Source: Sabethes cyaneus (taxonomy: Eukaryota; Arthropoda; Insecta; Diptera; Culicidae). Taken from it: DNA of 64,000 nt. The position numbers and the translations under genes are program-made. Position 1 is the first letter of the stretch. Each line of letters begins with the position of its first letter. The DNA is taken from NCBI RefSeq assembly GCF_943734655.1, contig NC_071354.1:38894244-38958243 (forward strand), read 5' to 3'. This document shows positions 11,866 to 22,793 of this stretch, in pieces. The notes under the pieces are model-generated. The model was not told the origin of the DNA, did no database searches, and saw only the letters and a program-made list of their open reading frames with translations.

Positions 11866-12125
11866 TGCGAAAATGCAATGAAAAGAAGTAACGTTGGAGA
11901 AACGACGCCAGAAATATGATAAAAATAACGTGAAAATACCAAAAATGCTAAGAAAACGTCAAGAAACAACGAAAATGTAAGCGAAAGGAGGCAAGACCAT
12001 CAAAGACAACAAAGTATGACAAAGAAAAGACAAAGAGCCGACGACAAGTAAATGCAACAAAGAGATGACGAAAAGTAACGATAAAATGGCGTAGAGACAA
12101 CGAAAGAACGACAAAAAGACAGTAA
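11866..12125. repeat. Degenerate 12-nt array, (GACGACAAAAAN)n type
   Basis: Runs such as 'aacgacaaaaagac' and 'acgaaaagtaacgataaaa' repeat with about a 12-nt step. It is the same array type as 14,280-15,535 and, inverted, as 51,850-52,440 and 53,646-54,440. The hydrophobic minus-strand frames over it (F/L/S/V-rich) are translation of the repeat, not genes. Confidence 0.7.
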
Positions 12126-12500
12126 ATCTATACCTATAAATATGAATTTCTGTCTGTCTGTCTGTATGTTCCTTATAGAATCGAAAACTACTGAACCGAT
12201 CGGCATGAAAATTTGCATGTAGAGGTTTTTGGGGCATGGCAAAGTTCTTATGATGGATAGAGACCCCTTCCCGCACTAAGAGGGGGGACTTCCATACAAA
12301 TAAATACAAATTTCTGCATACCTCGAGAAGTAATCATTCATCTGGAACCAAATTTGGTATGAGGATGTTTTTGGAGGCAAGAATTTTTTCTATAATGGAT
12401 TGCGAACCCTCCCCTCCTTAGGAGGGGAATTATGACCCCTCCCCCCTTTAAGAGGGGGTTGGGGTGGCTCCCATAAAACACAAATTGGTATATGGCAATG
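12126..12500 (-). mobile_element. 142-bp-repeat family element, inverted copy
   Basis: The segment starts tatacctataaatatgaatt then a cagacagaca-type run in complement (ctgtctgtctgtctgta), then 'actgaaccgatcggcatgaa' and 'ggggacttccatacaaata'. The same parts, inverted, end the long array at 55,240-56,632. It is thus the 3' terminus plus about two units of the same family on the minus strand. Confidence 0.65.
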
Positions 12501-12789
12501 TAATAAAATATGAGTTATATGAATATACATTATATGAAGATATATGGACAAAAATAGAACAATCTCACTAGCAGTCCTTCGAATGGAACAGAGTTGCATC
12601 ATTTGAGTTTACATGAGTGCTTCCATTATTAATTTAATTTTTCTTCTGATATCCATGAGCATTATTTAAACTTTCTTCGGCCCGAGTTTTCACTGTACAG
12701 TAGGAGGTGCTTGCTCCATCAGCTAAAACGAAACAAATAATTAAAATAACTTATCTTCAGGTTTAATAAATTATGTTAAGCTTACCTAC

Positions 12790-12985
12790 TAGCAAGGTCG
12801 TGTGGCTCAGCCGTTATCCAAACCCGCAGTTTTAAGATCAGGCAGCCGGGAACCACTCATCGTCGCATCTCCTAGCTTGGCTACTCAAAAGAGCATTACC
12901 GGGTAAGGCCACGTGGAGGTAGGGGCTTGGGATGGCTAGAGCTATGTTGGACGCTTCCTCATTTGCCTTCCCCATTTCATACCCA
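12790..12985 (+). repeat. SINE-like repeat, copy 2
   Basis: It is related to 35-275 at the window start. A tRNA-like head (ggtcgtgtggctcagccgtt) is followed by 'cctagcttggctactcaa', 'accgggtaaggcc', 'gctagagctatgttgg' and 'tttcatacccatgcg'. The head fits an A-box; the B-box is eroded. No tail or target duplication was found. Confidence 0.5.
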
Positions 12986-13060
12986 TGCGCGTCATTTATA
13001 TTGCCAAGATCTCTTTGCGTTTTGATCAGGAAAAATTTATTATAGATGTGTCAGAAAGTG

Positions 13061-13925
13061 ACTAATTATCATTTTTTTTTTTTTTTTTGTTAGATTATAG
13101 TCACTTTAACAGCTTATGTCATTCGTGACTTCTGCGGGGTTGGGATTTGAACCCGGGTCCTCGGCGTGAGAGGCGTGAATGCTGACCACTACGCCGGGAC
13201 TGACCCCACTAATTATCATGAATCAATGATTTTTGCAACTATTGCAACCGTTTTAAGTTAAAAAGATCCGCAAAAGCAGACTACATGAGAACATTTTTTA
13301 CATTTTGAAAAACTGTTTTTACGTGGAACGTATTGGTGCAAATGCACTCAATTATTCAATATCTTTTAGGTATAGTATTTGGTTCGAGGTCATGCCACTC
13401 CTCTCAGCAAGAAAAGCAGAGTCAGTCCATATCATTTACAACCCATGAAGGGTTACTGCTCCACCTTCTGCTAATATCTGGGTTCACTGGTTTCCATTGG
13501 TCTATCCTATCCATCGTTTTGCCTCGTTTATTGATCTGTCTTGTCCGTTGGTCAATTCTGACCAATTCAGTCTGCCTTGAATATCGCATTGCCCTGTCCA
13601 TCAATCTGCTTTGTTCAATCTGTCTCGACCTATCAGTTTGTCTTTTTCATCGGTCATCGAGATCACCATCTAACTAAATGCTGTCCATTGAGAGTTCTGC
13701 AGAGTGATTGTTGTTGTTGTTTGCTTATATTTGATACCTTTTAATCACTTTTGGTCATTCAGGTCTGTAGCCTGCAGAGTGGTAAGTGGGTTAAATAATA
13801 TGACGATCAGTGCGTTCCTGCAGTGATGCCAGATCTACAGATTCATCCGTAGTTCTACGGATTTAAGAATTTTCTACGGACCCACGGATCAAGTGCTCAA
13901 ATCTACGGATTTTCTTAAACTTTGC
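13061..13925 (+). repeat. Diverged duplicated segment, copy 2
   Basis: It is the partner of 11,240-11,865. It is interrupted near its start by the SINE at 13,072-13,207. The central part (13,440-13,660) has a loose 12-nt rhythm of 'ctgtc.tgtccat' strings. Its right end runs into the hAT-like element that starts at 13,821. Confidence 0.7.
13072..13207 (-). mobile_element. tRNA-derived SINE with 11-bp TSD
   Basis: On the minus strand a tRNA-like head reads ggcgtagtggtcagcattc (A-box region) then 'gggttcaaatcc' (B-box), a short body, and a poly(A) tail of 18 or more (poly(T) at 13,072-13,088 on the plus strand). The insertion is flanked by a perfect 11-bp duplication, actaattatca, at 13,061-13,071 and 13,208-13,218. 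Copy 1 of the host segment keeps the empty site at about 11,248. This is a clean, fairly recent insertion. Confidence 0.88.
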
Positions 13926-14279
13926 GGAAAAGATTGAAAGTTTCATTTAGTGACCAAAAGTACGCGTACGCTACATGCAATGAATAATATCCTGAAAAGC
14001 ACAACTTTATTGTTTCTGAAAGAAAGAAGCGAATAGAATACTTTTTTTAACGAGAAGTGTTTTTAAAATGGAAGATTTGCTTTATTGCTGTTATGCTGTC
14101 AATAAAAACTAGTAGTTTTTGCTTTGGCGGCAGATATTTATAATAATACTGATATTTTCCTGGTTGGAGAGCGGCAAAATGGCTAAATATTTTCATTTTT
14201 AGTTTTTCTCACATTTTGGCATTTCCGTAATGCGATTTCTGTAGTGCGATAGAAATAAAATCTCCGTCATTTTCCGTTA

Positions 14280-15535
14280 TTTGCTCAAGAGGGCTCAGAA
14301 AGCGATGAAAAGTTGACTAAAATGAATTGAAAAGACAACGAAGATCCGGCAAAAGACAGCGGAATGTTGACGAAAATGTGAATAGAAGTCAATGGAACTG
14401 TGCTGAAAAGATGGCAAAAATGCGATAAAAAGACGACAGAAAACTCCGACAAAAAATACGACAAAAAATGGGAAAGAGACATTTAAAAACTGTCAAACAG
14501 TCGATAAAACATGCAAAATAGATTACGAAAAGATGGCGAATATACGTAATCAAAAAGACGTCGAAAGAATAACGAAAAGACAAGAAAATTACAACAATTT
14601 TGTAGTCTTGGAAACAAACAGGACGAAAGATAATAGAAAGATGACAATGAAAACGAAGAAAAGGCGGTAAAATGTCATAAAACGATAATACGATGGAAAG
14701 ATGGCAAAAAGACCATAAAAAGAGATAAAAATGTAACAGAGAAATGACAACGAGATAACGAATACGGAGAAAGGGCAGTTACAAAAAGACGACTAAATGG
14801 TTCCGAAAAAAATAATATGACGAACAGACGATGGAAGGTAGCGAAAAGACGAAGAAAGAACGATCGACGAACAGGCAGTGAAATGCCTGCGAATAAATAT
14901 GACGAAGAAGTGAAGACAAGTAGACGAAAAATTGAAAGACGACTAAAATACGGTTAAAAGACGCCAAAAAAAATGTAACAAACAGCGACAAAAAACCCAA
15001 AAAAAGCCATACAAAACGACGAAAAGACTGTAAATAGATGTAGCCTTTGGCTAAAGGTGTTGGACAAACAAATAAAAGTCAACAAAACAGTGACAAGCTA
15101 TGCCAAAAAAGACACTAATGACGATGAAGTCATACCAAAATCGCCACAAAAAGCAATAAAAAATGACGACCAAATCACTTAAAAGAGACAAAAAGACGAT
15201 GATAAAATACCAGTTGTTAAAAATAACGGAAACGACCGACAAACGTTAAAAGGAAACAAACAAAACGAGGGGTTAACACGGTGTAGTGGTTAGCGTTCAC
15301 ATCTCTCACGCCGAGGACTTGGGTTCAAATTACAATCCCACAGAAACCACGAATGACCCAAGCTGTCACACAGCTCACATTAAAATTAACAAAAAACGAC
15401 TAGAAGATGACAATAACGATGGAAAAGTTGACGGAGTACAATTAGCAAAACAAAAAACGAAAAATTGAAGACAAAATACAAAATAACCAGACGACGAAAA
15501 ATTTAAGAATTTGGAAAAATAAAGCCTAAAGGCGT
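14280..15535. repeat. Degenerate 12-nt array, (GACGACAAAAAN)n
   Basis: Consecutive 12-mers can be read directly, for example gatggcaaaaat, gcgataaaaaga, cgacagaaaact, ccgacaaaaaat and acgacaaaaaat (about 14,412-14,471). The array runs about 1.25 kb including a SINE. Minus-strand frames over it are F/L/V/S-rich with a 4-residue rhythm because 12 nt is in phase with the code. Confidence 0.8.
15272..15400 (+). mobile_element. tRNA-derived SINE inside the 12-nt array
   Basis: It is the same family as 13,072-13,207, in plus orientation: ggtgtagtggttagcgttca (A-box region), 'ctcacgccgaggacttgg', then 'gggttcaaattac' where the B-box lies (slightly altered), then 'acgaatgacccaagctgt'. The 3' end is eroded and merges into the array. 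Confidence 0.75.
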
Positions 15536-15617
15536 ATGACAAAGGTCAAATTTATGCGTTCTTTATTAATATGGAGTAAATTTGAATTGTATCATAAACT
15601 GATTCGATTCAAAAAAG

Positions 15618-15874
15618 TCAAGAGCAACATGTGAAAAGGGCCTATGTGCAAATGAGGGATTCTCTTTGTGTCCCCTCTCATGCGTTTACCACGGCGACAT
15701 GAATGCATTTCATTGAAATTTTGCGTTACCAATAGCTAGCAAATAATGCCAGCAACCGTTTCATGCAGAATTAATCCGTTCAAGTGCATTTGCATCGCCG
15801 TGATAAGCGGAAGAGAGGAGACACGAAGAGAATCTCTCATTTGCACATAGGCCCTTTTCACATGTTGCTCTTGA
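15618..15874. mobile_element. Foldback MITE, family A
   Basis: The arms of about 65 bp are inverted copies: tcaagagcaacatgtgaaaa at the left and its complement at 15,855-15,874, both running on through 'gggcctatgtgcaaatgag'. The same family is at 33,143-33,413 and 41,014-41,284 (shared 'gagaatctctcattt' and 'aaacggttgctgg'-like interior). There is no coding capacity. Confidence 0.8.
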
Positions 15875-16134
15875 AGTATTACTTTGTTTAAAATGCAATC
15901 AAGAATATCTATGCGATAAAAAATGTTACTTCTTAGTAAAACTGAGAAACACATTATATGGAGAACAAATGTCGGCCAAATTTTCATTTAAATCAAAGGT
16001 TTGATTTAAAATTTGACTAAGTTTTATAATTTATAATCCTTTCCTCTGTGATTAAAACACAGATGGTAAAACTACGGATTTTTCTTCAGCAAAACCTGGC
16101 ATCACTGCAGTTCTTGTGAATCAAATCAAATCAA

Positions 16135-17032
16135 CCACATCAAATTTCACCACGGAAGAAACGCTGTAGATAATTACCTAATTGACTGATCCCTTTAAAA
16201 TTTTCAGACAACAATATATAACCCATTAGTAAGCTTTTGGCATATTTGTTTCATTCAACTTAAATACCATAACCGTATGCTCGCACCTTACGCTTAATTC
16301 CACTCAAAAAGTTATGTATAACCTAGCAACAGCTTCATATGTACGGAAATCCACTTTTTCTTCGTGTCTTCCTCAGACTTGACCTCCTAGGGATGCTTCC
16401 GCAGTGCCTGCTTCAGAATAGTCTAGTATTTTCCGATGTGCCTAAGTTCCGGTGCGTTGAAGGCATTCATGTCCTTGGGCACGAAAGTGAGTCCGTTGGC
16501 TTCGTACCGCTCCAATACCTCCTTTGAATATTGGCACGAAGGTAGATCCAAGCAGAAGATCGTAGGGCCCTCGTGTTGCTTCGACAGAGGAAGCAGATGC
16601 TTCTGTGGACACTCCTTGAGGTAGAGGTCTGCCCGTTTACAGTCCCAGTAGTCACGAACGGCGCACTCCGTTTTCCGCATGATGTATTTCTTGGCCAAAT
16701 CATGTATTTCTTGGCAAACAATGAAAGTGTCTGCGTCCTTACTTGCTCCGGAACATCAAACTTGAAGCTGCCGGAAATCCGCCTTCACGTAAGTCTCATC
16801 ATTCATGATGAGAGAGTTGAGGATTTTCCAGGTGCATGCGCTAAATTAATTCGCGACGTTGCTTTTCGGGTGACGCCATTTTTACCAATTTTCGAAAAAC
16901 TGACCGCGATAAAAATAGAGTGGAAACAATATACTCTAAACTAGTTCTACTCAAATTTTCTAGAGAAAATACCCATTGGGTAATTTTTTACAGCGTTTCT
17001 TCCGTGGTGCAATTTGATGTGGGACACCCTTT
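16135..17032 (-). mobile_element. Mariner-type element of the DD37E (ITmD37E-like) group, degraded
   Basis: Inverted ends match: the left tip reads, in complement, ctacagcgtttcttccgtgg with 'aaatttgatgtgg', and the right is tacagcgtttcttccgtggt with 'gcaatttgatgtggg'. The interior holds the 3' part of a transposase on the minus strand. At about 0.9 kb it is shorter than a complete element (usually near 1.3 kb), consistent with loss of the N-terminal part. It lies 27 bp from the right tip of the hAT-like element. Confidence 0.85.
16325..16810 (-). pseudogene. DD37E mariner transposase fragment, catalytic E lost
   Basis: Minus-strand reading from 16,810 gives MNDETYVKADFRQLQV (first catalytic D in DETYVK). 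A broken stretch with FAKKYMIWP and CGKRSAPFVTTGTVN in another frame follows. Then DYWDCKRADLYLKEC, CLDLPSCQYSKEVLERYEAN (second D), TFVPKDMN and APELRHIGKY. The spacing from the second D to the third catalytic position is 37 residues, as in the mosquito ITmD37E group, but that position is G (HIGKY) where the family has E (PIEKYW). A stop follows, and then LKQALRKHP, another stop and EVKSEEDTKKKW. The N-terminal DNA-binding domain is missing. The gene is dead. Confidence 0.85.
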
Positions 17033-17254
17033 AGTGTGATAGCAATTGATAAGTTAAAACGTAGTGGACAGCTCTTCAATTCGTTGAATTTAAGAAGTCA
17101 GTAGGTCAGTCAGGATGACCTTGCGCAAATATGACGTGCCATTCGAATGTCCTTCTGTTTTGACATGAATGGCAACAGGCACGTAAGATAGTGGCTTATC
17201 GCTTGTTACATAGCAGAAAATATGGCACAAACGCAAAAATTTTGTGTTTTATTT

Positions 17255-17560
17255 GTATGAGAGTCTTTTTCTTTCTACTTTCTAGGGGTCTGAAACCATC
17301 ATAAAATTAATTCATGCTTCCAAAAAACCCCACATTTGCTCCTTTTGCTTGATTAGTTCTCGAGTTATGAGGAAATTTGTGATTCATTTGTATGGAATCC
17401 CCTCTTCCTAAAGAAGGCAAAGGTCCTAATTCACCATAGAAAAAATTCCTGCCTCCAGAAACCCCTACATGCCAAATTTGGTTCCATTTGCTTGATTAGT
17501 TCTAGAGTTATGAGGAAATTTGTATTTCATTTGTATAGAAGCTCCCCCTCTTACGCCCTC
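17255..17560 (+). repeat. 142-bp tandem repeat family, two units
   Basis: The marker ttgcttgattagttct occurs 142 bp apart (about 17,345 and 17,487), with shared 'gagttatgaggaaatttgt', 'tcatttgtatggaa' and 'cctaattcaccatagaaaaa'. It is the same family as 55,240-56,632 (same orientation) and 12,126-12,500 (inverted). Confidence 0.85.
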
Positions 17561-17671
17561 CTTAAAATTGCTCTCTCATCATCCGCATAAAATTGCTAGT
17601 CATTCTATCCAACGACACATAAATTGTTCAGTTTCGTTCAGTAGTTTAGTAGTGATTAACATTTGAAATGC

Positions 17672-17960
17672 GGGGGCTCTGTAGCCGCAAGGTTACCGAG
17701 TCTGCTTTGACAAGTGAATGGTCGTGGGTTCGAATCTTAGTAGAATCAAGCCATTCGATGTCAACGTGGCTTTATCATGGGTTTATTCTCAGGTCCCTCA
17801 TCACCCTTCCTTCATGCTGAGTTCTACATTATCCCGAAGACGCTTCTTATGGTTAGTATACTGGTATTAGGACTATTGAGGTAATGGTTTTGAACCTCAT
17901 GAGGACTCACCAGTTCTAACTATAACGAGGCGAAACAGGTTTGGTATAGTAGGATATGCA
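17672..17960 (+). mobile_element. tRNA-derived SINE, second family
   Basis: The head gggggctctgtagccgcaag has an A-box-like string, and ggtcgtgggttcgaatctta (about 17,720-17,739) contains a good B-box. The body follows with 'gtggctttatcatgggttta' and 'ctcaggtccctcatca'. A fragment of the same body is at 33,960-34,040 and 41,831-41,911. The tRNA-like part resembles a tRNA with a long variable arm, but the parent tRNA is not certain. No tail was found. Confidence 0.75.
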
Positions 17961-18172
17961 TCGCAGAATACAGCATACACCCGGGCAACATTACAATAGA
18001 TCAATAATGTTGTGGTCAAAGTGACAAGTCCATACAAAAAAAACATTTTCGTTTTCACAAAGTACTACCCAGTCCCAGTATAGTAAACAAAGACGTAGTC
18101 CTACGCCAAAAATCACTGGCCGGGATAACGCCTGTGCAGACGGTCAGCCAGGTCAGCCATGATATTGAAGTA

Positions 18173-18399
18173 CACTCAAGTCGCTTTTTACGCGAAGGAT
18201 ATGTCCCGCGTAAATCAAAACCGCGTTAAAAAACCGCGTAAATTCCGAAAATCGCGTAAAAAAACCGCGTAAATTCCGGAAAACCGCGTAAATTCCGAAA
18301 ACCGCGTAAAGTCCGAAAACCGCGTAAAAAACCGCGTAAATTCTGAAAACCTCGTAAAAATAGTCGCGTAAAAAAACCGCGTAAAAAGCGACTTCAGTG
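18173..18399. mobile_element. TIR element with internal 18-nt tandem repeat
   Basis: The tips cactcaagtcgctttttacg and, inverted, cactgaagtcgctttttacg differ at one position and are flanked by TA on both sides (18,171-18,172 and 18,400-18,401), as for Tc1/mariner-type insertion. Between them 'accgcgtaaattccgaaa' repeats with an 18-nt step, with shorter 'accgcgtaaaaa' variants. The minus-strand frame 18,153-18,425 shows a 6-residue YAVFGI rhythm from this repeat. Confidence 0.8.
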
Positions 18400-18843
18400 T
18401 AATTGCTTAGGCAGATATTCCTCAATCGACCTTAATTCCGGGATACTCATCTAATTTTTACTTCTCGGAATGACGCCATTGTCGTTGTACCACTATTTGG
18501 TCGAATTTGAACATTATCAGTTTGCCAAGTTAGCTCAAAAACGGCAATCAACCACATACCGGAAGACAGTTGTACTTGAAATCAATCTGCTACAATGAAT
18601 GGTGCTATGAACAATTTCATAGAAATTGACGAATGCGAATCTGTGTTGTAATTAATGACCCAAAATAGTTATCTATTTTTTTCCGTTTAATCGTAGTTCC
18701 AAGCAAGCTCCTTAAGTAAGCCAACTCCGTCAACCGCATACCAGTTTCAAACCAGTTACTTAAAGTTAACTAGTACTACAAGTCCTGCAAAAATTGCTAC
18801 TAAAGTAGTACACCAACTGTATTTATTTAAATGTTGTACACTG

Positions 18844-19188
18844 GTCAGGCTTGTCCTGCACTCAGTGAACTTATTTTGCTTCTTTAACTGTAATACCTCA
18901 GCCAAGCAAAATTCGAAAATATTATATATGGGGCATTTATAGAGTAAATTATTATCCATAAGATTGCTGAACTAAGTACTGCACTGGCTGGTGCACCAAG
19001 GTGCGATCCCAGTGTGAACTGGGAGTGCGCCGTAAATACTAAAGATAGAGCAATACTTAGTTCAGCAATCTTATGGATAATAATTTACTCTATAAATGCC
19101 CCATATATAATATTTTCGAATTTTGCTTGGCTGAGGTATTACAGTTAAAGAAGCAAAATAAGTTCACTGAGTGCAGGACAAGCCTGAC
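18844..19188. mobile_element. Near-perfect foldback MITE, family C
   Basis: The arms of about 140 bp (18,844-18,985 and 19,050-19,188) are perfect reverse complements as far as I could check. They start tcaggcttgtcctgcactca and include 'aatattatatatggggcatt'. The short loop contains 'ggtgcgatcccagtgtgaac'. Flanks share cactgg. A diverged relative is at 47,991-48,368 ('acctcaaccaagcagaattt'). Confidence 0.85.
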
Positions 19189-20794
19189 ACTGGCTATATA
19201 ATTTTGTTGTTCCATTGCAACATATTTGTTTGACAAGTAGAAATGAACAAAACAAGACACGTAACGTTTTAACAACATCCTAAAATCAAAACCTGAGAGC
19301 ATTTCCATTAAATTGTGTGGTGGTGAGGAAGCTTTCATGTCATCAATTTAACTACCGCAGCGGCAACCGTAGAGCTGCGGTGATTAAACTTTCGTAGTCG
19401 CCCGAACATAAAATGTACAATCCGGTTTGATTTCCCAGTAGAATGCCGAAAAAGAAGTGAGAATCATATATGCGAAATCCCTTATTTGCCATTGGTTTGC
19501 TACTAAAAAGCAAAAGAAAACACCGTGGAAAGCAAGCGTTTAAATGTTTTCTATGAGCTTTTTGATGTGTCATTTCAGGGATTTGTCGAAACGTAACGAA
19601 AAGCCAATATTAGCTTTCTAGACCAAAAAAAACTGTTAGCTTGTTTAGTCGTTTTGTCTTAACTTTTTCGAAATTTATTCTAGAAATTCGTACACCTATT
19701 TGCAACATTATCGATTCGTCAATTTTTGAGGAGCATAATAGATCAGCTTAAATTATATTACCACACCAGAGTTTGTCCAGAAAATTATGTGCCATCCCAT
19801 CGTAATTAATAAATTGCCGGACTTCAACCGCAGACAGGTTAGCAGCTGTTTATTCACCGCACCGCGTCGTCGAACCATGATTCATGCGACACCCTCAATG
19901 CGGTTGCAGCTAGCCTCGTTTGCTGCTGCAGTTGCAACCCACGCTTCGTGTTTTGGTTTCGTCGTTGCATTGGAGTTAGACGATAGTAATAAAATCGAAC
20001 GTTTGTTTAGGGATTAAAATTTAACTTATTAAATATTGTTGTTCACTACTTAATTGCCTTTGATTCAGTTCATAAAGTTGTTCGCTGCAAAGCAAACTTT
20101 TAACTTTTGTAGCAGATAGTTGGCATGTTTCCTGACCTTGAGAGGTGGTAGATTGGAAGGCTAAAATCAGCGGTTTATGTTCGAGCTCGTTTACAAGAAA
20201 TCAAGCTTTAATGAGCTTTTTAAACTTTACAACCAACAACAGATTACTGGGATTGTGATGATCCTCTTTCCATTCCCACAACAGTTCTCTCTCTGCCAGC
20301 ACCACAACAGCGCAACCGGTACAAAGCATTCTCAGAATTTTACTGTTAATGATAATGACGATGGTGATGCCGACGGTAATGATGATGAACGTACTCGCGG
20401 GAAAACTCACGAGCAAAACAAACAACGGCGCATCCGTGCGAGTGAGCCAGACAAACCCGGCTCAGGCAAGCAGAACAAGCAGCAGGCAGAATTCGGGGCG
20501 TTGTTTTCGACACTTTGTAGCTAAGTGGAAAACGGGAGAAGTAATTACTTCGGATCAAATGCACACTTTGTCAGAGGGACTTCCGAGAAAGTGAAACCCC
20601 CTTTTAACCTCGCTAAGCACATCGTAGTGTTGTTAATATTTTTAAATCAAATTTGGAATATCATCTGGTTTTAAAGATGGTAATATGTCACTCAATTCCG
20701 AAATTATTCCGATGCTCCTGTAGAGCCGTAGTGGCCTTAGTGTGACATTTAGCGTAGACGATTTTGATCTCCCACGTTTCTTATTTATTATTTT
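19189..20794. other. Unassigned DNA with an acidic-repeat frame
   Basis: No TE is recognised. A plus-strand frame at 20,177-20,524 (115 codons) contains an acidic stretch NDNDDGDADGNDDE produced by GAT-rich DNA, followed by a basic, polar tail ending at a stop. I see no domain or clear splice sites. It may be chance. Opposite-strand frames over the same DNA are shadows. Confidence 0.35.
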
Positions 20795-22075
20795 TGATAA
20801 AATTTTAAACCACCACCCAGATTCTGAACCTGCCTGAATTCTGGAGCATAGTTTTTTATTTTAGATTTTGTATCAAATTTTGAAAAAGATTTAATTAAAT
20901 TCTGAACCACAATTTTGGATGAGATTTTGGATCAGAATTTGGACCACATTCTGGACCAAAACCAGTTTTTGGGCCTGAACCAAATATTAGACCTGGACCA
21001 TATTTTAGTCCACTTTTTTTTAAACAAATTTTGGATCAGATTTTGGATCAAATTTTGGACCCGATTCTGGAACTGGACCAGGTTATAAGCTAGATTTTAG
21101 ACCACATTTTTGATCAGATTTTTAGGGCAAAATTTTCGACCATATTTTTTCGACCATAGTTTTTAAACCACCAACGAGATTTTGGAACAGGTTTTTAACC
21201 AGATTCCGGAGCTGGACCATATTGTGGACCTTGAGTTCATCGTGGACCACATTTTTTTATCGGTTTTGATTCAGATTTCGGAACAGATTTGAACTAGACT
21301 CTGGACCAATTTTGAACTACAATTTTTATCATATTTTAACCTTTGGATTTTGGATTAAATTTTGGACTTCATTTTTGAGCAGATTTTAGATTAGTTTCTG
21401 GACCTGGACTACTTGGTGGACCTGAACCAGATCTTGGAGCTGCATCAGATTCTAGACCAGCCTTTGAACCACATTCGTATCAGACTTAGACCATTTTTGA
21501 TCAAATTTTGGACCAGGTTGTGGAACTTGCCCCGATTCTAGGCCAATTGTATTTATCAGATTTTGAATCAAATTTGGGTCTCGATTCTGGAACTAAACTA
21601 GAATTCAATCCAGATTTTGGGCCACATTCTTGATCAGATTTTTAGCCAGTTTCTGGATCCGGATTGTATTTTGGACTTGGACTAGATTGCGGATCACATT
21701 TTTTTATCAAATTTTGTTCCAGATTTTATAACAAATTTTCAAAAAGATTTAAATTAAATTCTGGATCGGATTGGACTATATTTACTATTAGATTTTGGTA
21801 ATATTTTGAACCAGATCCTGGACCTCCATCAGATTCGGGATCAGATTATAAACCACATTTTTATCAAATTTGGATCAGGTTTTGGGTAATATTTCAGACC
21901 AAATTTTTTATCAGATTTTGTACCACATGTGGGACCAGCTCAAGGTCCATATTCAGGACCATAACCATGGTTCAAAAACTATATTCAAGACCAAGACCAG
22001 ATTCTGGACCACCTTTCTGATCAGATTTTGGTCCAGATTTTGGGACAAATTTTAAGCCAGATTCTCAATTTCGTC

Positions 22076-22793
22076 TATTATTTATTTATTTAATTGCTTA
22101 GTCAACAGGCAAAAAATCACCCCAATGACAGATTGTGCTATATAACTATAGATGCATAAAGGTACACACGCGTAGACAACATAAATTAACATAATACACG
22201 CTTAAAACTACACTTATTAGTTTGTCGAGATACATTAAAATTAAACACGTTATAACATTTGTTGAATACACGAGACATGCTACGCATTGGTTCGTTAAGT
22301 CCATAATTTGTTCTCGCAGGACCAATGCTGAGGAACGAATGGGACCGAAGATTGCGGCGACGTATGCTGATATCCAAGGTACTGAGCAGCGCAAAACAAT
22401 CGATGTGTCCTTGCAAGAGATCACCAATAAAGGACGCTTTTGCTACATTTCGTCTCTCCTCTAGTAGTTCCAAATTAATAAGCATGCATCTGCTTTTATA
22501 GCTAGGCAGATTTAATGGAGCCGTCCACCTGAGATGACGTAGAGCGAAGCGGATGAATTTTCGCTGAATAGCCTCAATGCGCTGAGTTTCGTTCTGGTAA
22601 TAAGGAGACCAGACGATGGACGCATATTCTAGGACAGGTCGCACAATCGAGCAATATAGAGTTTTCAGGCAGTAAACATCCTTAAACTTCTTCGCAAAGC
22701 GAAATAAAAAGCCCAGCTGCGAAGAGGCTTTTGACACGATGTAAGCGACGTGATCCTTAAAGTTTAGTTTAGTGTCGATTAGGATTCCCGATC
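22076..22793 (-). mobile_element. 5'-truncated Jockey-like LINE inserted in the array
   Basis: The insertion sits exactly in the array string 'caatttcgtc|cagattata', which is intact in sister units at 23,740 and 24,680. The 3' tail is on the left (tattatttatttatttaatt, an antisense TAAA-type tail). Length is 718 bp. The distance between equivalent array marks across it (1,678) equals 960 + 718, so it landed after the higher-order repeat had formed. Any target duplication is at most about 3 bp. Confidence 0.88.
22186..22793 (-). pseudogene. LINE reverse transcriptase C-terminal fragment (Jockey clade)
   Basis: The minus-strand frame is open from the truncation point at 22,793 (GILIDTKLNFKDHVAYIV) to a stop at 22,186, about 200 codons. 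It contains SKASSQLGFLFR, CLKTLYCSIVRPVLEYAS, VWSPYYQNETQRIEAIQRKF and LLEERRNVAKASF. These are the usual motifs after the reverse transcriptase core in Jockey-clade LINEs of mosquitoes. The YADD core, endonuclease and ORF1 are absent because of 5' truncation, so the internal methionine is not a real start. No stop interrupts the fragment, which suggests a fairly recent insertion. Confidence 0.88.

Larger units (their letters stand above)
13821..16107. mobile_element. hAT-like non-autonomous element filled with 12-nt repeat
   Basis: The left tip is cagtgatgccaga and the right tip is its complement, ctggcatcactg, each followed inward by 'aatccgtag'/'ctacggatt' blocks. A CAGTG...-type tip is usual for hAT elements. 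The 8-bp flanks are cgttcctg and agttcttg if one base of slack is allowed at the right tip, a poor duplication. There is no transposase: the interior is a degenerate 12-nt array with a SINE (15,272-15,400) and a foldback MITE (15,618-15,874) inserted. Confidence 0.6.

Noticed and set aside
17672..17745. Functional tRNA gene
   Set aside because: A- and B-boxes are present but the acceptor stem does not pair and a SINE body follows. The same applies to 13,072, 15,272, 32,690 and 56,833.
18173..18399. CRISPR array
   Set aside because: Repeats are contiguous 18-mers without unique spacers and sit inside a TIR element in a eukaryotic genome.
20177..20524. 115-codon frame with acidic stretch as a host exon
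   Set aside because: The acidic part comes from GAT-rich DNA and the rest shows no domain or splice sites. Not supportable.
21870..22055. W/F/D/Q-repeat frames in the 12-nt array as repeat proteins
   Set aside because: A 12-nt step gives a 4-residue rhythm automatically. Frames are short, differ in every higher-order unit and are broken by indels.
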